From contig DF239318.1 in the NCBI GenBank assembly GCA_000507305.1, positions 124,001 to 188,000 on the forward strand: a DNA stretch of 64,000 nt, read 5' to 3'. A model generated the notes under the pieces. That model saw only the letters and a list, made by a program, of their open reading frames with translations. It was not told the origin of the DNA and ran no database searches. Both the position numbers and the translations under genes were made by a program. The stretch is from Breviolum minutum Mf 1.05b.01 (Eukaryota; Sar; Dinophyceae; Suessiales; Symbiodiniaceae). Shown here in pieces: positions 1 to 9,495 of the stretch; the stretch's first letter is position 1; each line of letters opens with the position of its first letter.

Positions 1-232
1 CCTACCTAGATAGTTGGGTGTTTGGCGATTCAGTTTTCTCTTTTGAATACATGGGATTATTTTTTATGTTCCTTACCTTCTCTAAAGCTAACAGCGAGTC
101 TTCCCATGAAAAAATAGGCCGCTTAAACCCCAAAAAGAAAGGACAGCAGTCTTGAAACACATGTCAATTTTTCAGGGGTTTCGATGTTTGTTTGTTGGTT
201 TGAGAGGGTGTATACAGTGTACATGCGTTCAG

Positions 233-272
233 TTTTTTGACAGATTCGTTGACGGTCATCAATCAAGAGGAG
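233..272 (+). CDS. candidate internal exon
   Basis: Open segment between gttcag and gtttga encoding FFDRFVDGHQSRG, ending in phase 1. Family not recognised. Composition and both splice sites look genuine, but there is no in-phase neighbour to confirm it. Confidence 0.4.
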
Positions 273-418
273 GTTTGAAAACCCTCCTTTTTGTGGGTTT
301 GCAAAGGGCTTCGATTCGGATCATATTTTTCATGTTCCACCCAAAATGATCCACATTTTTTTCCAAGAAAGATGTGTGTTTTTGTTGTCATTGTTTTGGT
401 TGGGTGAGAAACTTCCAG

Positions 419-460
419 AATCATCCACGAGGCGCTCATGTTCAAACCTTTACTTTAAAA
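419..460 (+). CDS. candidate internal exon (14 codons)
   Basis: Acceptor cttccag and donor gttggcc enclose exactly 14 codons, NHPRGAHVQTFTLK. The donor is the first bases of a family D-like palindromic element, as for many exons in this window. Product unknown. Confidence 0.45.
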
Positions 461-565
461 GTTGGCCTTATTATAAATGGGTTATATCTCTGGGGTGAAC
501 AAAAAAATTCACCGTACTCAAAAGGGGCCTCTAACTTACAAAGCCCACGAAAGGGGTATCCTGGG
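461..565. mobile_element. family D-like element, degenerate
   Basis: Has the family D motifs (TATAAATGGGTTATA, CTGGGGTGAA, GGGGCC) directly after an exon. The termini are eroded. Confidence 0.4.
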
Positions 566-607
566 AGAGGCTTAACAACAAGGTATTTACCCAAATAATC
601 CCGACAT

Positions 608-700
608 CACACGATATCACCCCAAAAGGTGGTTTAGTAAGGAGAAACTCCCTGAAATTTCAGGGAAAGATCTAGGTTGGTGTTTTTTATTTTGGCCAGA
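608..700. repeat. dispersed repeat family Q, copy 1
   Basis: Shares CACCCCAAAAGGT-GTTTAGTAAGG and then TCTAGGT.GGTG...TTTTTTATTTTGGC with 41084-41170. The second copy begins exactly at the donor of a well-formed exon, so this is probably another introner family. Confidence 0.5.
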
Positions 701-769
701 TGGTATATTTACACCCTACGAAAAAATGACCATCAAATGTTCAAGCCATTCATGGATCCTTCCGTGCAG

Positions 770-852
770 CTTCCTTCAACTTCCAACACGTGGCATCCCA
801 TGTGGCGTTTTGCCAGGCAACAACATTTGGTTGCAATGGATCAACTTTATAG
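770..852 (+). CDS. candidate internal exon
   Basis: Acceptor tccgtgcag and donor gtctcc flank an open frame containing NTWHPMWRFARQQHLVAMDQ. It ends in phase 2. Product not recognised. Confidence 0.5.
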
Positions 853-1057
853 GTCTCCTTTGTCGTTTTAACAGGGGGCGAGGATTCCCCGGGAAAGGTA
901 TGGGGATGACAAGGGTGGTGAAAGATCCTCCCGTTTTTTTTTTGTGTGTTGAGATTTACCATGGGTTTCCGTTGTTGTGCTGCAAATATGTAGGGATGGG
1001 ATTAGATGAGATGTGGGAAATGATTCCATTTTTAGGAGGCCATGAGTTTTTCGTAAG

Positions 1058-1209
1058 TGTGTGTATTGTACCTTTGGACATTTAAATTGAGACGAATCGC
1101 GCAGGACAATAGGTCCTGTTACGAGACGGATCCTTTGACTCACATTTGTTGTTTGCTTCACTTGTTCGCAGTTTATCCTGGAAAAGGGATGTGCACTGAT
1201 GTACATTAA
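1058..1209 (+). CDS. candidate exon, possibly terminal
   Basis: Open stretch with DNRSCYETDPLTHICCLLHL, stopping at TAA about 1207. An acceptor at cgcgcag (about 1098) would start the exon inside it. The 3' end runs into a family H element. Confidence 0.3.
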
Positions 1210-1312
1210 CATGGAACCTATTTGTAAAAATCACCCAATTAAAAAGGCAAATCATCTTCCAAAATTTCCAAACCTTCATTTGGGGGGTTCCAAATGTTAA
1301 TTTTCCAGGCTG
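1207..1312. mobile_element. family H element, copy 1
   Basis: Family H consensus: termini near ACACCCTGGAAGATTAACA and its reverse complement, about 105 bp. This copy keeps TTAACATGGAACCTATTTGT on the left and GTTAATTTTCCAGGCTGTA on the right. Confidence 0.65.
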
Positions 1313-1329
1313 TAAACATTTTTGTTCAC

Positions 1330-1399
1330 ACATCTTCATGCATACCAAGAAGCGGTCGTTGCAGTCCCAAAGGTTTGGCACAACATACATCTAGACAAG
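1330..1399 (+). CDS. candidate exon after family H element
   Basis: Frame reading HLHAYQEAVVAVPKVWHNIH runs to a GTGAAT donor. The acceptor is unclear: a TAA lies upstream in frame and the nearest AG is the CCAG of the family H right end. A second frame (HTKKRSLQSQRFGTTYI, stop) is also plausible. Confidence 0.35.
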
Positions 1400-1642
1400 G
1401 TGAATCTTGTCATGTCATTTTTTTCGTGAAAAAACCATGGGACAACGAACTGAATGACCAGAACCCCACGAATTTCTGGTACGAACTTCTTATCAGGATT
1501 AAGCTTTTCATTGTTCTTCATCTGAAAGAAGGTATAGTGTAGGTCAATGCCCTGTTTCTCCGTACTTGAATACCTCACTGACGTTCGGTGTTTGGGGGAA
1601 GGATTTGTTCGGCACCTAAATTCATTTTTTTGTCCTCACCAG

Positions 1643-1678
1643 GTGTCCAGGGATCCAGGGATGCCTGTATTCATGAAG
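1643..1678 (+). CDS. small candidate exon
   Basis: Acceptor tcaccag and donor gtgggt enclose VQGSRDACIHE in one frame. An internal AG at 1650 would give a 28-nt alternative in the same frame. Confidence 0.35.
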
Positions 1679-1722
1679 GTGGGTGGTTGAGCAATGTTTT
1701 AGCTTCACTGTCCCTTTCATAA

Positions 1723-1872
1723 TGGGAATCTAAGGGGGCCCGACCCCCGCAATGCCAGCCCCCCCAAGGAATAAGGCCTTGTTAATAGGGGTTAACCATC
1801 ATGGTTCCTCAATAATCCCCTAATTATTTCTTAGGCAGGGGTGGCATTGAGGGATACCCTTGGATTCCCATT
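1723..1872. mobile_element. family I element, copy 1
   Basis: Inverted repeat about 150 bp long: TGGGAATCTAAGGGGGCC at the left and ACCCTTGGATTCCCAT at the right, with AATGCCA...CCCCCC and AAGGCCTTGTTAA internal motifs shared with 6872-7025, 30173-30296 and 34001-34090. Confidence 0.75.
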
Positions 1873-2049
1873 TTTTCCCCACCAACCAGGGAACCACTAA
1901 CCATACAGCATGACTGATTAGAGGTACAACCTTCCGATGCTGTTCCATCACCATGGCGGCCACTAACGAGAACCACGAACATCAACAATGCTTGGCTGTT
2001 TTCAAAAAAACACATGCCAACATACACGAACCCAAATCAACCAGTTCCA

Positions 2050-2143
2050 CTAGTTGGTGGCTTCGATTTTTTTAACCCTACTTGGGGAAATGATCCCAAT
2101 TTAACGAATATTTTTCAGGTGGGTTGGTTCAACCACCAACTAG
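2050..2143. mobile_element. family A element, copy 1
   Basis: Family A is about 95 bp. Its left end is GGTGGTGGTTTCAAATATTT, its core is CACCCCTATTTGGGGAAGAT then CCATTTTGACTAATATTTTT, and its right end is GGGTTGAAACCACCAACTAG. The right end supplies an acceptor-like AG. This copy: ctagttggtggcttcg ... ttcaaccaccaactag. Confidence 0.7.
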
Positions 2144-2527
2144 ATGATGGTGGGAAGTATGGTAGCTTCATGCTTGGTTGGCCTCAGACATCTAGACACA
2201 CACCTCCAAACAACTAGACCCCAGGTTGCCCATTGCACCATGGACTGAGTTGTGTGCTTCGGATATGTGCCTTGGAGAAGAAGTATTTCTATGGAGTCCA
2301 TGTTGATGATTTGAGTCAACTTGATTGAATCTTTTAGGGTGATCTTTTGATATCTTTTGACTACTCAAATGGGTTGAAACCGCCACCTAGGCGAACGTAT
2401 ACTATCTGTACCATGTATGAGTTTTAGTTTTAATGAAAAGCACAATCACAATCGTAGGCCAAAACAAAAAACACCAAACAACGACCTTATTTTGTTGGAC
2501 CTCAAGTTGCAATCTGTCAAGTTGCAG

Positions 2528-2618
2528 GATTACAGATGTACCTTATGCTAGCATTGAGGCTGCTCAGCAGGGAAATCTTGGGGAAGTTGTGTGTGTGTTA
2601 AAAGATGCGCCCAACCAG
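2528..2618 (+). CDS. internal exon, ankyrin-like flavour
   Basis: Acceptor gttgcag and donor gtatta. It contains PYASIEAAQQGNLGEVVCVL, which has the helix-turn-helix rhythm of an ankyrin repeat (A-x-GNL-x-VV-x-L), but no full repeat is visible. The downstream intron starts with a family D-like palindrome. Confidence 0.55.
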
Positions 2619-2714
2619 GTATTATGGGGCCCCCCTAAGTAGTTTTGTAACCCCAGGTAAACAAGTATTTATAAGGGGCCCATGACTCCATTTATAACTA
2701 GTAGGGGCTCACCT
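2619..2714. mobile_element. family D element, shortened copy
   Basis: Begins exactly at the donor of the preceding exon. GGGGCCCCCCTAAG on the left faces ACTCCATTTATAACTAGTAG and GGGGCTCACC on the right. Confidence 0.55.
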
Positions 2715-2733
2715 TATGTCTATGGCATGGCAG

Positions 2734-2863
2734 GTATTACTCCCTTGTTTTGGAGGGTTCCTCTTTGGGTTTTTTGATACGGTTTGGTCAACACGCTTGC
2801 ATTCGACCTGAATTTGCCACGTTGAATCCAGTTTTGGAGAAGATGAACCTTATGCTGTCTTAG
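2734..2863 (+). CDS. candidate exon with in-frame stop
   Basis: After acceptor atggcag the frame reads RFGQHACIRPEFATLNPVLE and stops at TAG 2861-2863, five bases before a family A element. It may be terminal, or the donor may be the element's GTGGTGG a few bases on in another frame. Confidence 0.4.
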
Positions 2864-2867
2864 TCGA

Positions 2868-2938
2868 GGTGGTGGTTTCAAATAGTTTTTTATTTTCACC
2901 CCTAAGGAAATGATCCGATGGGTTGAAACCACCAATTA
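2868..2938. mobile_element. family A element, short copy
   Basis: GGTGGTGGTTTCAAATAG ... GGGTTGAAACCACCAATTA, with part of the centre missing. Confidence 0.7.
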
Positions 2939-3262
2939 TTTGTTGAATAGTCCAAGCGCCAATCCTGTTTGCCCCCTTTTTTTACCCTATCACTTGGATC
3001 CAAACGCTTAAAACAACCAAATCTGGACAAAACAGAACACTTCTGTGTTTGGGAAGATGGTGGCATAACAACTAAGTGGCGACATCTTTGTTTGTTTCTT
3101 TCATTTATTATGTTTGCTCTTTTATTTTTATGTTTGTTTGTGTTTTTTACCGGATGTTTGTCATTTCTCTCAATCTCTGCGACGTTACAAAAAAAACATG
3201 TTTGACTATGAAGGTGATGTCACAAAAAGAAAACGTGTTTGTTTGACCGGTTGGTCATCCAG

Positions 3263-3302
3263 TCATCCCTTCCAATGCTGATTCGACTTGACACGATGCC
3301 AG
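3263..3302 (+). CDS. internal exon
   Basis: SSLPMLIRLDTMP between catccag and gttgtt, ending in phase 1. It joins in phase to 3355-3381 across a 52-nt intron, giving ...DTMPEAQIHMANM. Confidence 0.5.
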
Positions 3303-3354
3303 GTTGTTTTCAATGGCTTCAACGTCTATGGCAACCGATTGAATCATCATCCAG

Positions 3355-3381
3355 AAGCTCAGATACATATGGCTAATATGG
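3355..3381 (+). CDS. small internal exon
   Basis: EAQIHMANM when joined to 3263-3302. The same bases also open a hydrophobic frame (KLRYIWLIWVDLLYYGVFLT) running to about 3468, so the frame is not certain. Confidence 0.4.
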
Positions 3382-3382
3382 G

Positions 3383-3700
3383 TTGACCTATTGTATTATG
3401 GAGTTTTCCTCACTATTCAGGCTGTGTGTTATAAGGCCGGTTTCCCAGGCTTCAAAAAAAAATGGATCTAGACCTCACTTTCCGGATGGCTCGGGGCAAA
3501 CCAAGGCTTATATGGATTCAGGGATTCCCTACCGTTGGCAGACGTTTCAAACACCCTGGGAATTGACATGTCGTCCCTTTGGGTCCCGGGCATCAGGGGT
3601 CGGACATGTTCGGTGGAATTTTTGGGGGCTCCCAATATACAAAAAGTGCGGGTTTCGTGGCTCAAAACTCGAAGGTGTTTTTTTGCCATCAGCATCTTAA
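3383..3700 (+). CDS. open reading frame of 105 codons
   Basis: One of the longest repeat-free open frames in the window. It includes GIPYRWQTFQTPWELTCRPF and VGHVRWNFWGLPIYKKCGFR, with Trp, Cys and Arg well spread. Its 3' end lies about 20 bp before a family A element. It could be a long exon; no family is recognised. Confidence 0.45.
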   Translation: MTYCIMEFSSLFRLCVIRPVSQASKKNGSRPHFPDGSGQTKAYMDSGIPYRWQTFQTPWELTCRPFGSRASGVGHVRWNFWGLPIYKKCGFRGSKLEGVFLPSAS

Positions 3701-3720
3701 ACCCTTAGCTTTAATCATAG

Positions 3721-3818
3721 CTAGGTTGTGGTTTCAAATATTTTTTATTTTCACCCCTATTTGGGGAAGATTCCCATTTTGACTAATATTTTTCAAGTGG
3801 GTTGAAACCACCAACCAT
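3721..3818. mobile_element. family A element
   Basis: Well preserved: GGTTGTGGTTTCAAATATTT, the CACCCCTATTTGGGGAAGAT core and GGGTTGAAACCACCAACC. Confidence 0.85.
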
Positions 3819-3891
3819 ATACGCATGATGAATTGTTTTTTGATGTCCCCCCAAAAAAAAAACGCCACCTCGTTTTTTTTGAACAACTGAG

Positions 3892-4014
3892 GGTTGTCTC
3901 TACTACGACATGGAAATCGACTCTCGGATGGATGGAAATGGAAGTCTCGGTGAGGTATGGAAATGGTGTTCCTACCAGCTTTCTCATGATTCACGACCTC
4001 AATATGCCAGGCAC
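3892..4014 (+). CDS. internal exon
   Basis: Acceptor aactgag and donor gtaaat enclose 41 codons including LGEVWKWCSYQLSHDSRPQY. A stop lies just upstream of the acceptor in this frame. Product not recognised. Confidence 0.6.
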
Positions 4015-4090
4015 GTAAATGTAACTTATGATTTCTTCATGATTCATCCATTTATATCAATGTGTCAGTTCATTTTGTCCATCAAAAATT

Positions 4091-4195
4091 GAATGGGACC
4101 TTACCAACGGACCCCTAAGTAAGTTGCTAGAGCTATTAGATACTCAGGTTTAGGGGTCCGTTCAGTGGGTCCCGTTGGAGATTTCTTGGATTTTG
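4091..4195 (+). mobile_element. family N element, copy 1
   Basis: Inverted repeat GACCTTACCAACGGACCCC ... GGGGTCCGTTCAGTGGGTCC. The reverse complement of the whole unit occurs at 46583-46686. Confidence 0.7.
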
Positions 4196-4339
4196 CCATG
4201 TGCTTGCCAAAAATTGCCTTATTTTTGGTAAGGTTGAAAAAAATGCCAGTCCATAAGCCATGTTTTTTGGAAAATGTAGCCATGCTAATGCCATGCAAAA
4301 CTTACCGGTCACCATGCATTATATGCTATATATAGACTT

Positions 4340-4501
4340 CATGGCTGGTGAACCTACCCCCTCAGAAATAAGGCCATATTAAGGGCCGACTAAGGGAAAC
4401 CAATGGTTTTCACAAGGGAAACCAATGGTTTTCGCAAGCCCTGATCATAGGGCCTTCTTTCTGAGGGTGGTACATTAGCCGGGGGTAGGTTGACCAGCCA
4501 T
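4340..4501. mobile_element. family J element, copy 1
   Basis: TGGCTGGTGAACCTACCCCC at the left matches GGGGGTAGGTTGACCAGCCA at the right. It contains a tandem duplication of AAGGGAAACCAATGGTTTTC (4392-4437). Confidence 0.8.
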
Positions 4502-4503
4502 AA

Positions 4504-4647
4504 ATGGATGTGTCTCCTGTTCAAACAAATTTTTCCACTTCTTTGGTGGACTCAGTGTATTCTCATTTGATGGGTGATGATGGGTGCTGCGTATGGAATG
4601 TGGCCGCGTGTCTCAAAGCTAAAAGGACCCTCACATCCATAGATTAA
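4504..4647 (+). CDS. small ORF, possible first exon
   Basis: ATG-initiated frame of 47 codons directly after the family J right end (ttgaccag, then CCATAA, then ATG). It contains DDGCCVWNVAACLKAKRTLT. The upstream AG could be a cis or trans splice acceptor. Product unknown. Confidence 0.4.
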   Translation: MDVSPVQTNFSTSLVDSVYSHLMGDDGCCVWNVAACLKAKRTLTSID

Positions 4648-5218
4648 ACAGGGCGAACCCGAATTGGGAATTGGCAAGTGGGCCACCCTATGATAGGCCT
4701 TTTTAAGCCGACACTCGAGGTGTTTCAAATCATTTTTATAAAGACATCACTAAAATGTGCAGACATTTGAAGTATCTTGAGCCAGATGCTCCATGTTGAA
4801 TATTTACTACATTTAAATACATTTAACATAAATTGAAGCCATCCATGTAGGTAAATATCCCAGTCCCATTGGGCGCATATGGGTAATGATCATAGATTCA
4901 TAGGACTTTCTAAGACAAGCCGCTCAATTCCAATACAAAGCCACATCAGTTTGCATCTACAGCTTGCGACCGCAATCCGTTATGAGGTTTTATACCGCGC
5001 ATGTGGTATTTGGGGATATACACGTTTATCACTATAAAATATGGCACACCTGGCGCAACTGCACGCACACAACCAACGTACCATATATGCAACAGAGGCC
5101 TACATATATGTGCATGTTCAACTACATGTGCATACGATTCCACAATGTGAGACAGTGAGACAAAATGCATCCAATATACATAAATTGGTCATATGACATA
5201 TGAGTCAAATATGAAGTC

Positions 5219-5320
5219 ATACTGTTGATGGAAAAAATCCTGCACTACCTAGAAAACTCTGTAAATAATGGGATTAGCTACCGACCTCAACTGGTTAGCC
5301 GGATTTCTTCCATCAAGAGC
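5219..5320. mobile_element. family B element, copy 1
   Basis: Family B is about 105-125 bp. Its left end is TACTGTTGATGGAAGAAATC and its right end is GGATTTCTTCCATCAACAGT. The right end supplies a CAACAG acceptor. This copy ends TTCTTCCATCAAGAG. Confidence 0.8.
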
Positions 5321-5353
5321 ATGTGTGTTTTTTTCCGTAACTATATATAAGAG

Positions 5354-5505
5354 ATGGCTTCCTGCATTTCCAAAGCTGAGGACAAACACTCCTGGGAGCC
5401 TTTGGCAGGTGGTGAATTGACGAGTTTGAAGGGTGAAATGTACATTGGAAAGGACCTGCGGACCTGGGGAAGTGGCCGGTGGAAAAGCCGCTCGTTACCA
5501 AATGG
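5354..5505 (+). CDS. candidate first exon (ATG)
   Basis: Starts MASCISKAEDKHSWEPLAGG and continues with GKDLRTWGSGRWKSRSLP until a family D-like palindrome begins near 5506. The ATG lies 33 bp after a family B right end. Good composition; no domain recognised. Confidence 0.55.
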
Positions 5506-5575
5506 AGGGACATGGGCCCCCTCTATAAATGGGTAACTCGTGTTATTTCACCCCAAAAAGGTGTAGATGTAACCT
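5506..5575. mobile_element. family D-like partial element
   Basis: GGAGGGACATGGGCCCCCTC, TATAAATGGGTAACTCGTGT and TTTCACCCC motifs, close to the element at 17654-17784. Confidence 0.5.
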
Positions 5576-5759
5576 GGCAATTCTGCTAATTGTAGCCAAT
5601 TCTAGTAGGAACATTTCATCTTCCAACCATCAATTTTCAGGGTCATAATGTTCGTTTTCAGGGGGAAGTTCAGGGTACAAACCCTGGCAATTCTGCAATT
5701 TGTGACTTTTTCGGATGGTGACAGCATGAATCACCTTGGAATTTGTGTTCTTTCTCCAG

Positions 5760-5816
5760 CGGCATAGGTTGGAAAAAATGTTCGTCCAAAAGGTTTTCAG
5801 CAGCGAAGAGTTGTGA
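5760..5816 (+). CDS. candidate exon with stop
   Basis: After acceptor tttctccag: RHRLEKMFVQKVFSSEEL then TGA. A second frame through the same bases is open to 6012 but becomes T/A-rich, so I prefer the short frame. Confidence 0.4.
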   Translation, partial: RHRLEKMFVQKVFSSEEL

Positions 5817-6145
5817 AACGCATCTCAACATTTATGGAAACACTTTTTTTTTGTTTTCTCTCCGAATTTTTGGTAAACAATGGAAAAGGAGTAAAGAATC
5901 AAAAGAGGGATTGGTGAGAAAGATAAATTTGGAAAAGGAAAAACCTGTCAGTACGACATGTTTTTTCACTTGTTTTTCCATAATTATTTGTCTTGTTTTC
6001 GTTCAAGCATAGGCGCTAATGTTCCCCTTGACTGTCATATAATATTGCTAGTTTATTGGCTGACGCTTTCATCCAATTTGAGCAATATTTGCTGGAACTT
6101 TTTTGGACCCACGACTTACTAGCCCTCAAGCCTTGATGCATGCAG
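5817..6145. other. intron-like spacer
   Basis: T-rich; no element or exon recognised. Confidence 0.4.
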
Positions 6146-6220
6146 CTGGTGGATCGACACACAGGATGCCATCCTTTCAAACAAAAAGGCTTAGGATAGG
6201 GTTCCCGAAGCCTAACAAAG
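6146..6220 (+). CDS. candidate internal exon
   Basis: Acceptor gcatgcag and a strong donor gtaagg. The frame includes STHRMPSFQTKRLRIGFPKP and ends in phase 1. Confidence 0.5.
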
Positions 6221-6430
6221 GTAAGGAAATCGTCAAGATTTCAGATGATTCGGTAAAAACAGGCTGCAGTGGTTTTGGGCGACCTTTTTCCTTGATCTTT
6301 TACTGCTTAAAAAACACGACGTCGGCAATTCATTAATACTGACCAACAGGGGGGGTCACGTGGTGGCCCTTCCAGGGGCAAGTGGGAAAGAACTGAAAAA
6401 TGAACTTCCGACCGCTGTTTTTTTCCGCAG

Positions 6431-6535
6431 GATGTGGCGATCCCTGTGGGACCAAAGGTGTCCTTGCATACAGCAGAAACCTTGGAGAGAAACATCGAAA
6501 ATGAATTGAAAGAAAACGCCGGAAGACCCAGATAC
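6431..6535 (+). CDS. internal exon
   Basis: Acceptor ttccgcag and donor gtagta. Contains GPKVSLHTAETLERNIENEL, acidic and helical-looking. The upstream exon ends in phase 1, which would instead select CGDPCGTKGVLAYSRNLGEK. The two calls cannot both be right without another exon between them. Confidence 0.5.
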
Positions 6536-6871
6536 GTAGTAGAATGGCGTCATGGGGAGTTTTTTTTTTTTTGCGGAGAATGGAAACTTGTTGTTTCACC
6601 TGTTGAAACATTTTGTAGATTTGCTTTTTGTTAGGTGTACATGAATATATACAAATGTTACAAATGTATCATTTATGATTATATATGATATATGTCCATA
6701 TGTGCTTTTAATATAAATGTTGATTGTTTGGTAAGTACTTTTGCATGATGTATCGCAATGCAGGCACATTATTTTGAAAGGTCATGTTCCCCTTGAAACA
6801 AAATCCGGGGCGGTCCGTCCCAATGTTTTTTTGTAGCAAATCAGAGTTTCTGGACAACGGCCCTTATTTCA
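6536..6871. other. AT-rich spacer
   Basis: TATATGATATATG-type low complexity near 6650-6720; nothing else seen. Confidence 0.5.
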
Positions 6872-7025
6872 TGGGAATGTAAGGGTACCCTCCCAATGCC
6901 ACCCTCCCCCAAGAAACAAGGTCTTATTAAGGGATTATTGGCCACTATCCTCCCCTAACAAGGCCTTATTAAGGCCTTATTTCTTGGCGGGGTTGGCATT
7001 GCCCCGTCACCCTTGGATTCCCATG
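6872..7025. mobile_element. family I element
   Basis: ATGGGAATGTAAGGGTACCC ... ACCCTTGGATTCCCATGAT, with AATGCCACCCTCCCCCAAGA and its inverted counterpart inside. Confidence 0.8.
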
Positions 7026-7559
7026 ATTATTGTTTTTTTTGAATAATCTAGGGCAAGCATTTTCATGCACCTCCGTTGCGAGTCAAAGAATATGCAGTAA
7101 GGGGCCCTTTTCAGGACACAAACCATGATATGTTGATATATCCCAAGTCTCTTGCTTTTGTGAAACCTTTCTTGAGCATCCTCAAGAATTTATTTTTACA
7201 ATGATATAGATATATCTAAACAAAAAAACATGTTTTTTAAAACACATGTATTTCAGATTGCCTGCCCTATAGTGGTGCCTGAAGTCCAGAATCAAAGGTC
7301 AGTTTTCACTTGCTCAACCAGGATGTATAGAACATATAGAAGTCGAAACATTGGCAGATGCATTATGTATTTTGGAAGAAGACACATCAGCAGGTTGAGA
7401 TGATTTTATATCCATTCTTTGTTGTTCGCATTGTTCACCTTTATTTTCCTCACAGCACATATATCTTAAAAAGACCGATGTTATTCTCATAAAAAACTGT
7501 ACTCATTCGACTTCATCAGACCAGTTACTCGTAGATTACACCATTGTCACCTTTTTTAG
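7026..7559. other. intron or spacer
   Basis: No convincing exon or element. Confidence 0.4.
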
Positions 7560-7740
7560 GGGAGAACGACGATATTTCATGGCGATTCTCCGGCTTCAAC
7601 ATGCATCCATCCTTCACCCGGCATCGGCTGGACATCCTGAGATTCGGATGATTCGCATGCGTATTGGCTTTGAAAGTGCCTATGAAGACAGTGAAGTGAG
7701 AGATGAAGCCCTTCGTGCATATTTGCACCTCGGCGCCGAG
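7560..7740 (+). CDS. internal exon, 60 codons
   Basis: Acceptor ctttttttag and donor gtttgt. It encodes RRYFMAILRLQHASILHPAS ... FESAYEDSEVRDEALRAYLH, a helical Ala/Glu/Arg-rich segment. It joins in phase 0 to 7826-7856 (AFVRWGSIFK) across an 85-nt intron. The family is not recognised, but coding status is among the strongest here. Confidence 0.75.
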
Positions 7741-7825
7741 GTTTGTTAGTTGGATTATTTTGGGACCCTTAGTTGTTGTTGATCTCCGTTGTATTGTTGG
7801 AAGGATTTGTTTTTTTGTTTCACAG

Positions 7826-7856
7826 GCATTTGTAAGATGGGGTTCAATCTTCAAAG
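7826..7856 (+). CDS. small internal exon
   Basis: AFVRWGSIFK between ttcacag and gttgta, in phase with the 60-codon exon upstream. It ends in phase 1. Confidence 0.6.
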
Positions 7857-8408
7857 GTTGTATATTTTCTGTGTCATTAACTTTTTTTCACAAACTCATT
7901 TCCTGGAAACAACATCCGGAATGGGCAATTCCTGAGCTCATCGGATGAATTCGAATGGAAGTTTGGGAAGGCTTGAAGCCGGTATACTCACAAACAACAA
8001 CGGCCATGGTTGTTTGCCACTGATTTTTGTCCGGCCTTCCAAGGCCGGGCCCAATATGAAAATAGTTTCCCAAGCACTTCTTTTGAGGGTCTATGTTAGT
8101 TTTAGGGAGTGACCAAAACCAACCAACCAACCCAATAAGAAGCCGGATCGTCTTCCTGTCCCACCGCTTTTCCAGGTTGCACCTGGAAAAGGAATGTGTC
8201 TTGGATGTGGATTGGGCCTACGATGAACAGGACTAAACAGCTGGAAATGTTGGAGTTGGAAAATGTTTTGGGGAAACCATTGGTGTTTGATGTCACTAGT
8301 TACTAGTTGAAAGAAATGTTGATTGAATGATTCAACAATCATGTTGATGGTTTTCAACCGTAGAAATGCCTGCAAAATCCTTTTTGTTCTCAAACCCCAA
8401 AGGCTCCA

Positions 8409-8490
8409 TGGGGTTGTAGGTATCTTTACCTACATTTATGGCTTATATTTAATGGCAAATGTAGGTACATATTCCAGTCCCATTGGGTGC
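8409..8490. mobile_element. family K element
   Basis: Family K has termini near CCATAGGATCCATGTATGGT and inner arms TTTACCTACATTTA / TAAATGTAGGTA. Here: TTTACCTACATTTATGGC ... GGCAAATGTAGGTACATATT. Confidence 0.65.
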
Positions 8491-8504
8491 ATCTGGGAAC
8501 GCAG

Positions 8505-8638
8505 GATCAAGGATTGAAACCCTGGGGCGCACCTTCGCCTTTCAATGCCTCGGAATACAAGACGTAGCTCCGGTGGATTTGGGTCGGAGGGTGGCCTTGG
8601 TGAGGTTTACCAACTTGGGGTTGGTTGATGAATGGGAT
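8505..8638 (+). CDS. internal exon
   Basis: Acceptor gaacgcag, donor GTGCTG. The frame RTFAFQCLGIQDVAPVDLGR is the phase demanded by 7826-7856 if they are neighbours. A competing frame reads DQGLKPWGAPSPFNASEYKT then stop. Sits between a family K and a family M element. Confidence 0.5.
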
Positions 8639-8643
8639 GGGTG

Positions 8644-8739
8644 CTGGCGCACCTTCCAAGGGGTGCCAAATAAACCCTAAGGGATGGCTAATTAACACCC
8701 GTTAAAGGCATTTAATTGGCACCCTTTGGAAGGTCCAGG
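8644..8739. mobile_element. family M element, copy 1
   Basis: ACCTTCCAAGGGGTGCCAAA ... ATTGGCACCCTTTGGAAGGT. Second copy at 34405-34508. Confidence 0.75.
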
Positions 8740-9254
8740 TGGGTGAAGTTGTTGTTTTTGTTTTGTGAGGCGTGTCTCCATTTTTCTTGTGATTTCACTT
8801 GTTTCGTTTAGATATTGAGTGGCTCAACCCCAGCAACCACATTTAAAGGGAGATTTATAATCTAAAACTATATCTCAAGAATGTTTGGATATCAGGATCT
8901 ATCCCGTTGAACGATAGAATAGAGACATGAGAGATTTTCGAGGGATTTTGGCGACCTTGTTTTTATTGAAATGATTGGGGAAGGACATGGGTTCCCACGA
9001 GAGGTTGCGAGTGGTTCTGCTGTGGTCGTTGATCTCATCATTTAAAACTTCGGACGCATTCTGATGTCATAAGCATGCATGTGTTTGTTGAGAATGAGTG
9101 GTGGGGGTACTACCCTTGCCCTATGAATATGTTTGGCATGTGCGGACGTTTCCATGTTTGTGTGACTGTTCCATGATTCTTTTGATTTTATTTGATTTCA
9201 TGATGCTGGCAGGTTTTTTGACCTACCATGCTTGTTTTTTGTGTGCATAATTAG
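8740..9254. other. spacer or intron
   Basis: Nothing recognised. Confidence 0.4.
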
Positions 9255-9384
9255 GTATCACCATCAGCATCCCCACCATCATCCACTCCGCCACCGTTGA
9301 GAAACCTTGCGACCTGCATCTGCCCGAGGTCATGTCGTTTGGGGATCTCAGCCTCTACCACTCTACCCTCAAGATGTTCAGGAA
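9255..9384 (+). CDS. internal exon
   Basis: Acceptor cataattag. The frame contains IPTIIHSATVEKPCDLHLPE and VMSFGDLSLYHSTLKMFR, then meets a family B element whose first bases GTACTG act as donor. Strong coding look; function unknown. Confidence 0.75.
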
Positions 9385-9488
9385 GTACTGTTGATGGAAG
9401 AAATCCTGCACCACCTGACACGCATGAAACCCTACAAACAATGGCACATTTACGATATCAATTGGTGCAGGATTTCTTCCATCAACAG
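9385..9488 (+). mobile_element. family B introner
   Basis: TACTGTTGATGGAAGAAATC ... GATTTCTTCCATCAACAGTA. It starts with GT at the exon end and finishes with CAACAG. Seven bases further on (TATGTCG) is a GTAAGC donor. Confidence 0.85.
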
Positions 9489-9495
9489 TATGTCG
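9489..9495 (+). CDS. possible 7-nt microexon
   Basis: TATGTCG lies between the family B acceptor and a GTAAGC donor. If spliced it is left over from insertion of the element just upstream of an older donor. Confidence 0.3.
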
